Shown piece by piece: positions 7,975 to 15,087 of a stretch of 17,903 nucleotides of DNA. The position numbers and the translations under genes are program-made. Numbering within the stretch: position 1 is the first letter of the stretch; every line of letters begins with the position of its first letter. A model generated the notes under the pieces. It did no database searches. It was not told where the DNA came from and was given only the letters and a program-made list of their open reading frames with translations. The stretch comes from Micrococcaceae bacterium UBA4005 (GTDB lineage Bacteria; Actinomycetota; Actinomycetes; Actinomycetales; Micrococcaceae), in the NCBI GenBank assembly GCA_002384315.1, contig DGBL01000169.1:1016-18918 (forward strand). The letters run 5' to 3'.

Positions 7975-8786
7975 CCGGCAGCGCTCCCTTGCAATAAATC
8001 TCCCCGCAATGCCTGCCACAGCTCGGCGCGCAGCGGCGCGAACTGCTCGTGCGCCCGCACGTCGTAGCCCCATCGCGGCCGAGGAAGGTCCACCGACACG
8101 AGTTTTCTTACATGGCCCGGACCGGGAGACATTAGGACGACCCGGTCGGCCAGAAGTACGGCCTCATCCAGATCGTGCGTGACGAAAATGACAGTGTTGC
8201 GCGTCTCCTGCCACAAACGCATGAGCTCTTCCTGCATGAGTTCTCGCGTTTGGGCATCGATCGCGCCGAAGGGCTCATCCATCAGCAGGACCTCCGGTTC
8301 CGTCGCGAGCGCCCGGGCAAGGCCCACCCGCTGCTGCATTCCACCCGAGAGCTGGTGAGGGTGGGCACTCGCGCTTTTTTCCAGGCCCACCTTCCGCAGG
8401 TAGGTCATCGCTATTTCGGTGGCTTCCCGTGGCGGCACATTCCTGATTCCCAGCGGAAACCGCACATTGTCGAGCACTGTCTTCCAGGGGAAAAGCCCGA
8501 ATGACTGGAAAACCATGGCGCGTTCGGCGCTGGGTTCGGTGACAGGCTTGCCATCGACAAGCACTTCTCCCGAGTCGGCGGGGAGCAGTGACGCGATGAT
8601 TCTCAGCAGGGTGGTCTTACCGCAACCGCTAGGGCCGATAATCGTGAGGAATTCGTTGGCTTTCACGACTAGGTCGACACCAGCGAGGATCTGGGTGCGG
8701 CCAGCATGTCCCTTCACCACTGTGGGAAAGGATTTGTGGATGTTTTTCAGTTCCAGTTTGTTGGGGGTATTAATTTCGCTCGGCAC
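7971..8786 (-). CDS. ABC transporter ATP-binding protein, SsuB/TauB-type
   Basis: The 271-residue ATPase has all nucleotide-binding motifs: Walker A GPSGCGKTT at 51-59, Q-loop Gln94, signature LSGGMQQR at 146-153, Walker B VLLMDEP at 166-172 and the switch His204. The stretch FQSFGLFPWKTVLDNV and the short C-terminal tail match the nitrate/sulfonate/taurine ATPases (SsuB, TauB). It powers import through the two permeases encoded directly downstream. The start is GTG 8786, with AAAGGAG five bases upstream. The gene follows the FAH-family hydrolase after 46 bases and overlaps permease 1 by four bases (ATGA). The family is certain and the substrate is not. Confidence 0.93.
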   Translation of the reverse strand: MPSEINTPNKLELKNIHKSFPTVVKGHAGRTQILAGVDLVVKANEFLTIIGPSGCGKTTLLRIIASLLPADSGEVLVDGKPVTEPSAERAMVFQSFGLFPWKTVLDNVRFPLGIRNVPPREATEIAMTYLRKVGLEKSASAHPHQLSGGMQQRVGLARALATEPEVLLMDEPFGAIDAQTRELMQEELMRLWQETRNTVIFVTHDLDEAVLLADRVVLMSPGPGHVRKLVSVDLPRPRWGYDVRAHEQFAPLRAELWQALRGDLLQGSAAG

Positions 8787-8832
8787 TGCATCTCCTTTGA
8801 TGGCGCTTGCCTGGATTGACTACTGGCGGGCT

Positions 8833-9720
8833 CTATCGCAACGGGGCCGTCACGTGGTTGGTGAGCGTTCCCAAACCCTCCGCGCTGACAGAGACGACGT
8901 CGCCCTCGCGAAGAAACCTGGGAGGATCGAACCCTATGCCGACTCCGACGGGGGTTCCCGTAGCGATGATGTCGCCGGGCTGGAGCGTTATGCCTGCCGA
9001 GAGCGCCGCAACGAGCGTCGGGATGTCGAAAATGAGATCCGTTACCCGCGCCTGCTGGCGAAGCTCACCGTTGACGCGGCATTCGATCGTCAGGGTGGCT
9101 AGATCCACCTCGTCGGCCGTGGCCACCCACGGGCCCATGGGGCAGAACGTATCGAGCGATTTTCCGAGGAACCACTGGGTGTGCCGCTTCTGGAGATCAC
9201 GCGCGGTGATGTCGTTGATTAGCGTGTACCCCCAAATGTGCGCCGGAACATCCTTCGCCTTGATTCCACGCCCGCCGCGACCAATGATGACGGCAAGCTC
9301 CGCCTCGTAGTCGACGGAGTCTGTCAGTTCGCTGTGAGGGTCGATTGCACCGCCTGGGCCAATGACCGAGGTGGCGGGTTTCGTGAAAAAAATCGGGTGC
9401 TTCGGAACAGCGTCGGTGGCGGTTGACGAACCGTCAAAGCCGCTGCGGGAAAACTCGTCAGCGTGCTCCCGGTAATTCTTGCCCACGCAGATAATGTTCC
9501 GTCGGGGTGCGGAGATCGGAGCCAGCAGCTCAAGGTCCCTGAGCTGACGGACCTGATCCCCGGTACCAGCCACGGCGGACCGGTGGCCTGCCATCCACGC
9601 TTCGATCAGCGGGACCAGGTCTGCGGTGGGTTCTTCGGCCAACGGATGAACATCCTGGCCGTTGGCATCCACGACGCCCAGACAGGCTCGGTCTCCGTCG
9701 AGGAAGCGGATTAATTTCAC
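8833..9720 (-). CDS. Fumarylacetoacetate hydrolase (FAH) family protein
   Basis: This 295-residue enzyme is of the FAH/acylpyruvase/2-hydroxyhepta-2,4-diene-1,7-dioate isomerase family. The metal site is visible as DYEAEL (Glu139 and Glu141) and NDITARDLQ (Asp170). The lid region KNYREHADE carries His85, and Lys114 lies in FFTKP. The C-terminal half holds PGDIIATGTPVGVG and REGDVVSV, standard for the family. Members cleave or isomerise 2-keto/acyl-pyruvate compounds in aromatic and sugar-acid breakdown. GTG 9720 is chosen because AAAGGAG lies upstream at normal spacing; an in-frame ATG at 9744 would add eight residues and would lie on the far side of that site. It is the first gene of the transport block and lies beside the divergent GntR regulator, so it is probably the catabolic step the system feeds. 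Confidence 0.88.
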   Translation of the reverse strand: MKLIRFLDGDRACLGVVDANGQDVHPLAEEPTADLVPLIEAWMAGHRSAVAGTGDQVRQLRDLELLAPISAPRRNIICVGKNYREHADEFSRSGFDGSSTATDAVPKHPIFFTKPATSVIGPGGAIDPHSELTDSVDYEAELAVIIGRGGRGIKAKDVPAHIWGYTLINDITARDLQKRHTQWFLGKSLDTFCPMGPWVATADEVDLATLTIECRVNGELRQQARVTDLIFDIPTLVAALSAGITLQPGDIIATGTPVGVGIGFDPPRFLREGDVVSVSAEGLGTLTNHVTAPLR

Positions 9721-9751
9721 GGTGGCACTCTCCTTTGAGTTCAAGATACGG

Positions 9752-9771
9752 AACCAATGTTGCTATTGGTT
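9752..9771. promoter_or_regulatory. Inverted repeat, candidate operator of the GntR regulator
   Basis: AACCAAT (9752-9758) and ATTGGTT (9765-9771) form a perfect 7-base inverted repeat with a 6-base spacer. The symmetry extends outward as GNAACCAAT on both sides. It lies 32 bases upstream of the FAH-family start and overlaps the position expected for that gene's -10 box. A further ATTGGT is present at 9893-9898, closer to the regulator's own start. The site suits a dimeric FadR-type repressor, but binding is inferred from position and symmetry only. Confidence 0.45.
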
Positions 9772-9794
9772 TCGATTGATCGGCGCAATGTCAA
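9766..9794 (-). promoter_or_regulatory. Candidate promoter of the FAH/ABC/M19 operon
   Basis: Read on the minus strand, a perfect TTGACA (9794-9789) is followed after 17 bases by AACCAA (9771-9766), a poor -10 hexamer. That hexamer falls inside the inverted repeat. The arrangement would let a bound repressor block polymerase. Confidence 0.35.
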
Positions 9795-9860
9795 GGTAGC
9801 ATTACCGCTCGCCAGTGGGCAATAGGTGGCCTCAAATAATTTCTCGTCTCAGTTCATGCC

Positions 9861-9872
9861 CCGCTCAAGCGG
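9861..9872. repeat. Short inverted repeat in the divergent spacer
   Basis: CCGCT and AGCGG flank a 2-base centre (9861-9872), about 57 bases before the GntR start. It is unrelated in sequence to the AACCAAT repeat. It could be a second protein site or chance. Confidence 0.25.
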
Positions 9873-9928
9873 ATTGCCGTGCATATGGTTCAATTGGTAC
9901 GGAATAGCACAACAGGAATGGGACAGCT

Positions 9929-10567
9929 GTGGACTCGGTGACAAAACTTATTGTTCAGGAGATCGCTGAGCGCGGCCTTGAACCAGGCGACAGGTTGCCC
10001 ACCGAGCGCGACCTGGGTGAAAGAACCGGGCAGAGCCGGGCCTCCGTCCGGCGCTCCCTCGCAACCCTCGAAGCCCAGGGCCGCGTCGTCCGGCACGTGG
10101 GACGGGGAACGTTCCTGGCGGCGCCGCGCCCTGCCGGAGGCCGGGAGATCAGCCCGGCAGAAAGCCTTGCCACGCGGCTGATGATCGAGCCAGCCATCAT
10201 GCCGGCGATTATCACGTCGGCCAGGCGGGAAGACTTTGACGAAATGGAACGGTGCCTCACCGGAGGCGAGCGCAACGAGGACTTTGACGAGTTCGAAAAA
10301 TGGGATGCCGCGTTCCACCGCTCCCTGGCCATGGCGACACATAACGAACTACTCGTGAAGATCAGCGATCTCATCAATGACGCCCGGCTTGAACCGGAAT
10401 GGGGCCAGCTCAAGCGCCGAAGCTTCACCGCCGAACGGCGCCTGCAATATATCCGTGACCATCGGGATATCGCGGCAGCCATTATCAACCGCGACATCGA
10501 AGGGGCCCAGGAAGTCATGCGAATCCACCTGCTGCGGGTGCGCACTAACCTGCTGGGCGGCCTTTAG
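9929..10567 (+). CDS. FadR-subfamily GntR transcriptional regulator (FCD domain)
   Basis: The 212-residue protein has an N-terminal winged helix at about residues 1-65, with PGDRLPTERDLGERTG, SRASVRRSL and the wing GRGTFL. A C-terminal helical FCD ligand-binding domain follows. FCD metal ligands appear as Asp126 and His130 (WDAAFHRSL), His178 (RDHRDI) and His200 (MRIHL). FadR-type regulators usually sense an organic acid and repress neighbouring catabolic genes. The first residues are few before the helix, so the N-terminus is short for the family. The start is GTG 9929 with GGGA five bases upstream. It diverges from the FAH/ABC/M19 block and is the obvious candidate to control it. It probably does not control the riboswitch operon that follows 200 bases downstream on the same strand. 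Confidence 0.9.
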   Translation: MDSVTKLIVQEIAERGLEPGDRLPTERDLGERTGQSRASVRRSLATLEAQGRVVRHVGRGTFLAAPRPAGGREISPAESLATRLMIEPAIMPAIITSARREDFDEMERCLTGGERNEDFDEFEKWDAAFHRSLAMATHNELLVKISDLINDARLEPEWGQLKRRSFTAERRLQYIRDHRDIAAAIINRDIEGAQEVMRIHLLRVRTNLLGGL

Positions 10568-10624
10568 CGCCAGCGACCCGTAGTCCCAGGGCAGGGCAAG
10601 CCCGCGCAATCATCGGCAACATTG

Positions 10625-10654
10625 TTGGCGCTCAGCTCCGCTTGCTGTCAGACT
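10625..10654 (+). promoter_or_regulatory. Candidate promoter of the sfnG-metY operon
   Basis: TTGGCG (10625-10630) and CAGACT (10649-10654) are 18 bases apart. They would place transcription start near 10661, just before the first riboswitch helix. The -10 match is modest; the fit to the riboswitch position is the main support. Confidence 0.35.
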
Positions 10655-10660
10655 CGGAGG

Positions 10661-10766
10661 TGACCATCCCGAGCGGCTGAGAGATCTGGCTCTGTGACGC
10701 CGCAGCAACCCTGGCCCCTGCCTCGCGCAGGGACATTAGGGTGCTACTGCCAGGACCGATGGAGGA
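10661..10766 (+). ncRNA. SAM riboswitch (SAM-I clan) ahead of sfnG
   Basis: The region has the S-box core layout. P2 is GCGGC (10673-10677) with GCCGC (10699-10703). Inside it, AGAG (10680-10683) pairs with CTCT (10690-10693), then comes the conserved TGAC, followed by GCAACC after the helix. P3 is CCCTGC (10716-10721) with GCAGGG (10727-10732), followed by the conserved-type GGTGCTAC. CCATC (10664-10668) can pair with GATGG (10758-10762) to close the structure as P1. These elements match S-adenosylmethionine-sensing RNAs of the SAM-I clan, either SAM-I or the actinobacterial SAM-I/IV variant. The closing strand runs into GGAGGA (10761-10766), the ribosome binding site of sfnG, so control of translation initiation is likely. 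The three downstream genes encode sulfur acquisition and homocysteine synthesis, as expected for SAM control. Confidence 0.82.
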
Positions 10767-10770
10767 ACCC

Positions 10771-11925
10771 GTGAGTAGTATTGACTTGTCCCAACCCTTG
10801 AAGTTCGCCTACTGGGTGCCCAATGTGAGCGGCGGGCTGGTGGTCTCGACCATCGAGCAGCGCACCGGCTGGGACTTCGAATACAACAAGAAGCTCGCCC
10901 GCATCGCCGAGGACGCCGGGTTTGAATACGCCCTCTCCCAGACCCGTTATGCGGCGTCCTACGGGGCGGACAAACAGCACGAGGCGACGTCCTTCTCGCT
11001 CGCCCTGCTGGCTGCCACGGAACGGCTGAAGGTGATTGCCGCCGTCCACCCTGGAATGTGGCACCCCGGGGTGCTGGCGAAATTCATCATCACTGCGGAC
11101 CACATTTCCAACGGCCGCGCCGCCGTGAACATAGTCTCCGGCTGGCTTAAGAGCGAATTCACCGGCTTCGGGCTGGACTGGCTCGACCACGACGAACGCT
11201 ATGTCCGCACCGAGGAATTCATCCGGATCCTGCGGGGGCTCTGGACGGAGCAGGAGTATTCGCAGGCCGGAAATTACTACAACATCAACAACTTCACGCT
11301 CAACCCGCCTCCGGTTCATGTTCCCGGCAGGGCGCACCCGGAAATCTTCTTCGGCGGGAACTCAACGGCCGCCCAGGCCACTGCCGGGCGTGTGGCGGAC
11401 TGGTACTTCTCCAACGGGAAGGACCTCGACGGATTCAAGGAGAATATCGCTGGGGTCCAGGCGGCGGCTGCCCTGGCAGGACGCACGCCACGATTCGGGC
11501 TCAACGGGTTCGTGATCGCCCGGGACTCCGAGAAGGAAGCCCGCGAGACGCTACGGGAAATCGTAGCCAAGGCACACCGCCCGGCCGTTGAAGGCTTCCG
11601 CGACGCCGTCCAGGAAGCCGGCGCCTCCACGGCTGACAAGAAGGGTATGTGGGCTGACTCAACCTTTGAGGACCTCATCCAGTACAACGACGGGTTCAGG
11701 ACGCAGCTGATCGGAACCCCGGAACAAATCGCTGAGCGTATCGTGGCATACAAGAAGATCGGCGTGAACCTCATGCTCACCTGCTATCTGCACTTCCAGG
11801 AGGAAGTTCAGGCCTTCGGCACGGACATCCTCCCGCTCGTCCGCGAACTCGAGGCCGACGCCGCCGCGAAAGCTGGCGTCGACTTCACCGCTCCTCCAAC
11901 CATCACCAGTAAGGCAGGCGTCTAA
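10771..11925 (+). CDS. sfnG: Dimethylsulfone monooxygenase SfnG (FMNH2-dependent, LLM family)
   Basis: This 384-residue luciferase-like monooxygenase starts with the characteristic LKFAYWVPNVSGGLVVS. Other SfnG blocks are EQRTGWDFEYNKKLARIAEDAGFEYAL, AAVNIVSGWLKSEF, STFEDLIQYNDGF, IGTPEQIAERI and LHFQEEV. SfnG uses reduced FMN and oxygen to turn dimethylsulfone into methanesulfinate and formaldehyde, a cytosolic sulfur-scavenging step. No flavin reductase or methanesulfonate monooxygenase (MsuD/SsuD) is visible in the window. GTG 10771 is chosen because GGAGGA (10761-10766) is well placed for it. The in-frame ATG 10759 touches that site, and GTG 10741 lies within the riboswitch. Expression is probably SAM-repressed. 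The stop overlaps the metY start as TAATG. Confidence 0.93.
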   Translation: MSSIDLSQPLKFAYWVPNVSGGLVVSTIEQRTGWDFEYNKKLARIAEDAGFEYALSQTRYAASYGADKQHEATSFSLALLAATERLKVIAAVHPGMWHPGVLAKFIITADHISNGRAAVNIVSGWLKSEFTGFGLDWLDHDERYVRTEEFIRILRGLWTEQEYSQAGNYYNINNFTLNPPPVHVPGRAHPEIFFGGNSTAAQATAGRVADWYFSNGKDLDGFKENIAGVQAAAALAGRTPRFGLNGFVIARDSEKEARETLREIVAKAHRPAVEGFRDAVQEAGASTADKKGMWADSTFEDLIQYNDGFRTQLIGTPEQIAERIVAYKKIGVNLMLTCYLHFQEEVQAFGTDILPLVRELEADAAAKAGVDFTAPPTITSKAGV

Positions 11926-13235
11926 TGGCCGAAAAAACTTTCGGGTTCCGCACCCGGGCACTCCACGCCGGGGGCACCCCCGATGCCACGCACGGTGCGC
12001 GCGCCGTTCCCATCTACCAGACGACGTCGTTCGTTTTCAAAGACACCAACGACGCCGCCAACCTGTTTGCGCTGCAAAAGTACGGAAACATTTACTCGCG
12101 TATCGGCAATCCGACGGTTGCCGCGTTCGAGGAGCGCATCGCCTCGCTCGAAGGCGGCATCGGCGCGGTGGCGACGGCGTCGGGGATGAGCGCAGAATTC
12201 ATCACCTTCGCGGCGTTGTGCCAGGCGGGCGACCATATTGTCGCAGCAGCCCAGCTCTACGGCGGTACCGTCACCCAGCTAGATGTGACCCTGCGCCGCT
12301 TCGGCATCAGCACCACTTTTGTTCCGGGGACTGATCCTGCCGACTATGCGGCCGCCATCCAGGAAAACACCAAGGCGGTCTACACCGAGGTGATCGCCAA
12401 CCCCTCCGGCGAAATTGCGGATCTGGCAGGGCTTGCGGCGGTGGCCCACGACGCCGGTGTCCCGCTGATCGTCGACTCCACCCTGAGCACGCCCTACCTG
12501 ATCCGCCCGATAGAACACGGCGCCGATATCGTGATCCATTCGGCCACCAAGTTCATCGGCGGCCACGGCACCACCCTCGGCGGCGTCGTTGTGGAGAGCG
12601 GCCGGTTCAATTGGGGCAACGGCAAGTTCCCGACCATGACCGAACCGGTAGCCTCCTATGGCGACATCAAATGGTGGGACAATTTCGGCGAATACGGCTT
12701 CCTGACGAAACTGCGCAGCGAGCAACTGCGCGATATTGGCCCGGCGTTATCGGCAACCTCGGCATTCCAGCTTCTTCAGGGAGTGGAGACGCTTGCCCAG
12801 CGTCTCGACGAACATCTCGTCAACGCCCGGGCAGTTGCGGAATGGCTCCAGGCCGACCCGCGGATCGAGTACGTGAACTATGCAGGCCTCCCCAGCCACC
12901 CCCACCACGCACGCGCCGGGAAATACCTCCCGCAGGGGCCCGGATCTGTATTCAGCTTCGGAGTCAAGGGCGGCCGCAGAGCTGGCCAGACGTTTATCGA
13001 ATCGCTTCAACTAGCCTCACATCTGGCGAACGTAGGAGATTCACGCACCCTGGTGATCCACCCCGGCTCCACCACACACCAGCAACTCTCCGCGCAGCAA
13101 CTCATTGCGGCCGGAATCCCCGAGGACCTCGTGCGGATATCGGTGGGACTCGAGGACCTCGAGGACATTCTGTGGGATCTCGATCAGGCGCTCACACAGG
13201 CCGTCAGTGTAGTCAGTGTAGGAGGACAGGCATGA
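11925..13235 (+). CDS. metY: O-acetylhomoserine (thiol)-lyase / sulfhydrylase
   Basis: This 436-residue PLP enzyme is of the Cys/Met metabolism family. [20 protein letters not shown] and YSRIGNPT (57-64) are typical of the long MetY type, as are the insert around [14 protein letters not shown] and the total length near 430. The PLP lysine is Lys209 in [10 protein letters not shown]. It condenses O-acetylhomoserine with sulfide to homocysteine, and may also accept methanethiol, giving methionine. It starts at ATG 11925, one base into the sfnG stop, and ends in an ATGA overlap with the next gene. All three genes therefore share one transcript and the SAM riboswitch. Its pairing with SfnG links sulfur release to sulfur fixation. 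O-acetylserine could be a side substrate. Confidence 0.93.
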   Translation: MAEKTFGFRTRALHAGGTPDATHGARAVPIYQTTSFVFKDTNDAANLFALQKYGNIYSRIGNPTVAAFEERIASLEGGIGAVATASGMSAEFITFAALCQAGDHIVAAAQLYGGTVTQLDVTLRRFGISTTFVPGTDPADYAAAIQENTKAVYTEVIANPSGEIADLAGLAAVAHDAGVPLIVDSTLSTPYLIRPIEHGADIVIHSATKFIGGHGTTLGGVVVESGRFNWGNGKFPTMTEPVASYGDIKWWDNFGEYGFLTKLRSEQLRDIGPALSATSAFQLLQGVETLAQRLDEHLVNARAVAEWLQADPRIEYVNYAGLPSHPHHARAGKYLPQGPGSVFSFGVKGGRRAGQTFIESLQLASHLANVGDSRTLVIHPGSTTHQQLSAQQLIAAGIPEDLVRISVGLEDLEDILWDLDQALTQAVSVVSVGGQA

Positions 13236-13723
13236 ACGCGGAACGTACCTGGGAAGCGCCGAGCGCGCCGGAGCGGTTGAACCTGCTCCGTAACGCCCGG
13301 TCCATTGCGATTGTGGGCGCCTCGGACAAACCGTCCAGAGCCTCCTACTTCGTGGCGACCTACCTGCAGTCCTCCTCGCCCTACCGCCTGTATTTCGTCA
13401 ACCCGGTCGCTAAGGAAATACTGGGCCAACCCGCCTACGCCTCGCTGGCCGATCTGCCGGAAGTTCCCGACGTCGTGGACGTGTTTCGAAAGAACGAGGA
13501 CATTCCCGGCGTCGTCGAGGAGGCGAAAGCCGTGGGCGCCAAGGTGCTGTGGCTCCAGCTCGGCACCTGGCACGAGGAGGCAGCCCGCGCAGCCGAAGCC
13601 GCGGGAATGAGTGTGGTGATGGACCGGTGCATCAAGATTGAACACGCACGCTTCCACGGCGGACTCAACCTCGCAGGCTTCGACACCGGCATCATCTCCT
13701 CCAAACGGCAAATCACCGCCTAG
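13232..13723 (+). CDS. CoA-binding domain protein (YccU-like) in the met operon
   Basis: This 163-residue protein has a Rossmann-type CoA-binding domain. IAIVGASDKPSRASY (26-39) is the nucleotide-binding turn, followed by YFVNPVAKEILGQPAYASLADLP. The conserved ending DRCIKIEHARFHGG carries Cys133 and His139. It matches the stand-alone CoA_binding_2 family (YccU-like), whose biochemical role is not settled. ATG 13232 overlaps the metY stop as ATGA, and GGAGGA lies five bases upstream. The tight coupling to metY suggests an accessory role in sulfur amino-acid synthesis, for example handling a CoA ester such as acetyl-CoA for O-acetylhomoserine formation, or a persulfide carrier. Both are inference. 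It is the last gene of the operon; no clear terminator hairpin lies in the 57 bases before the convergent gene. Confidence 0.85.
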   Translation: MNAERTWEAPSAPERLNLLRNARSIAIVGASDKPSRASYFVATYLQSSSPYRLYFVNPVAKEILGQPAYASLADLPEVPDVVDVFRKNEDIPGVVEEAKAVGAKVLWLQLGTWHEEAARAAEAAGMSVVMDRCIKIEHARFHGGLNLAGFDTGIISSKRQITA

Positions 13724-13741
13724 GGAGTAGCCCGCCTAGGC
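13718..13741. repeat. CGCCTAGG direct repeat between convergent genes
   Basis: CGCCTAGG occurs over the stop of the CoA-binding gene and again about 15 bases later, where it extends to the palindrome GCCTAGGC. No long stem follows. Its role is unknown and it may be chance. Confidence 0.2.
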
Positions 13742-13780
13742 ACGTTACAGCCGAGAGCCATCAGCGCTGCGCGGTATCGC

Positions 13781-14515
13781 TCACCGGGGATGGTTCGATG
13801 GCGCCGGTTGCGGCGTTGCCTGGCTCGGAACTATGTCATCTGCGGTCTCTGGCAGCTCCGGGGCGGCCGGAGCGGGTGGCACGCCGGAGATGCCCGCCTT
13901 CGGCTGCACCGGCGCATCCCGGTCTGCGCGGATGGGGCCGTTGAGCCGTGGAAGGAAATTCTCCCGGGTGATCCCGTGTGGAGCCGTGCCCCGTGGTCCC
14001 GGCAGGGCGGCGTCCGGCGCTACTGGGACGGCGGCCCCGCTACCAGCGCCTGCCGACCCGTTGCCCGCCCCGTTACCGTTCGGACCCGCTGGCTGCGGAA
14101 CGGGTCGATTTTCGTCAGTGGTCGGCAGCCGGGTCGTGGGGTGTGGAAGGTCGAGGCGATCCCAGAGCTGGACTAGCGGGCCGACGACCCCTGACTCGAA
14201 GAGTGCCTGGCGGTTGGCGGGGCTGCTCAGCGCAGCGACACCGCTCACGCCTGTTGTCATGGCCAGCACGAGGACGCCACCAGCGATGGCCGCATTGCGC
14301 CGGCGCTTCTTGCGGTCGAACGGAACGGCGCCCGACCCGCCAGAACCAGTTTCAAATAGCGCCGCAAGCTGCGCGGACGGTTCCGGGGCGGGACGCTCGG
14401 CCAGGCTTCGCAGCGCAGCGAGCGCCACAGAGAGTTCAGCAGATGCCTCCACATCGGATTCAGCCAGCAAACCGGCGGCGAAATCGCCGTCGTCGGCTAT
14501 GGGTTTAGTGACCAT
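13781..14515 (-). CDS. Single-pass membrane protein, putative anti-sigma factor
   Basis: The 244-residue protein has a cytoplasmic N-terminus of about 73 residues, rich in acidic and helical segments (ELSVALAALRSLAE, AQLAALFET). A basic KKRRR stop follows, then one transmembrane helix at about 74-97, and an extracellular Pro/Ala/Gly-rich tail. It overlaps the sigma factor gene by 11 bases, and its GAGGAGAGGAGG ribosome site is inside that gene. This layout is typical of a membrane anti-sigma factor that holds its sigma until an envelope signal triggers proteolysis. The N-terminus has neither the His-x3-Cys-x2-Cys zinc motif of ZAS anti-sigmas nor any cysteine. It may therefore belong to a divergent class, such as one resembling the actinobacterial RsdA type; that comparison is a guess from layout. 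No close family is recognised by eye. Confidence 0.7.
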   Translation of the reverse strand: MVTKPIADDGDFAAGLLAESDVEASAELSVALAALRSLAERPAPEPSAQLAALFETGSGGSGAVPFDRKKRRRNAAIAGGVLVLAMTTGVSGVAALSSPANRQALFESGVVGPLVQLWDRLDLPHPTTRLPTTDENRPVPQPAGPNGNGAGNGSAGAGSGAAVPVAPDAALPGPRGTAPHGITRENFLPRLNGPIRADRDAPVQPKAGISGVPPAPAAPELPETADDIVPSQATPQPAPSNHPR

Positions 14516-15062
14516 GATGCCGGGAATCCTCCTCTCCTAGTAGTTCTTTCAGTCGTGCAAGCCCACGCCGCTGAAGTTGTTTCACCGAGCCGACCGATTG
14601 GCCCATCACGCCAGCCACTTCAGCGAGTGGCAGATCGGCCACGATCCGCAGGGTGAGTACTTCGCGCTGGGCCTCCGCCAGTTCCTTCAGCAACTCGACC
14701 GCTACACCGCCTATCGCGTTCATGGCCTGATCCTCAGCCGACGCGCTTGTCCTGCGGTCCGAGGCTGGGTCGTAGGGGGATTGCCGTGGGCTGCGGGAAC
14801 GCTTTCGAACGTCGTCGACGTATCTCGCATGCGCTACCGAAAAAAGAAAGGTGCGCAGGCCTTGCATTCCATTTGTCACCGTATTGAGTTGTGTCAGCAC
14901 TGAGAGAAAAACTTCCTGGCTGAGCCCTTCCGGGTCATCAGCCCCTCTCGCGGTGAAATATCCGACCACCTTTGGAGCAAAATCGTTATAGATCCGCCCC
15001 AGCGCCACCGTGTCACCGGACTGCGCTGCCGTCAGGACATTGTCCGACAGCCCTGTAGTCAA
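14505..15062 (-). CDS. ECF-type RNA polymerase sigma-70 factor
   Basis: The 185-residue protein has region 2 at about 18-90 and region 4 at about 122-176. Region 2 includes IYNDFAPKVVGYFTARG, DPEGLSQEVFLSVL and RTFLFSVAHARYVDDVRKR. Region 4 includes LAEAQREVLTLRIVADLPLAEVAGVMGQSVGSVKQLQRRGLARL with its helix-turn-helix. Regions 1 and 3 are absent, which defines an ECF (group 4) factor. TTG 15062 is preferred because GAGGAAGG lies five bases upstream. A longer in-frame TTG at 15098 has only a weak site and would start inside an inverted repeat. The overlapping downstream gene is its probable anti-sigma. The secreted repeat protein encoded upstream on the same strand may be co-transcribed or be a target. 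The signal is unknown; an envelope stress is likely. Confidence 0.9.
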   Translation of the reverse strand: MTTGLSDNVLTAAQSGDTVALGRIYNDFAPKVVGYFTARGADDPEGLSQEVFLSVLTQLNTVTNGMQGLRTFLFSVAHARYVDDVRKRSRSPRQSPYDPASDRRTSASAEDQAMNAIGGVAVELLKELAEAQREVLTLRIVADLPLAEVAGVMGQSVGSVKQLQRRGLARLKELLGEEDSRHHGH

Positions 15063-15087
15063 AGTAACCTTCCTCAGTCGCGAACGA

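Noticed and set aside
7180..8073. A 297-residue version of permease 1 starting inside the ATPase gene
   Set aside because: The extra N-terminus is Arg/Ala-rich and overlaps the ATPase coding sequence by about 100 bases. ATG 7974 has a ribosome site and the same ATGA coupling as the next gene.
10741..10770. Upstream in-frame starts of sfnG at GTG 10741 and ATG 10759
   Set aside because: Both lie in the riboswitch or before the ribosome site GGAGGA. GTG 10771 has correct spacing and gives the normal SfnG N-terminus.
12611..13723. A long + strand frame starting inside metY and ending with the CoA-binding protein, suggesting a 370-residue protein
   Set aside because: The first 207 residues are an out-of-frame reading of metY. 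The real start is ATG 13232, with GGAGGA and an ATGA overlap.
13833..14540. A 235-codon + strand Ser/Ala/Gly/Pro-rich frame opposite the putative anti-sigma gene
   Set aside because: It mirrors the repetitive GC-rich codons of the minus-strand gene. That gene has a transmembrane helix and a coupled start after the sigma factor, while the + frame has no domain or ribosome site.
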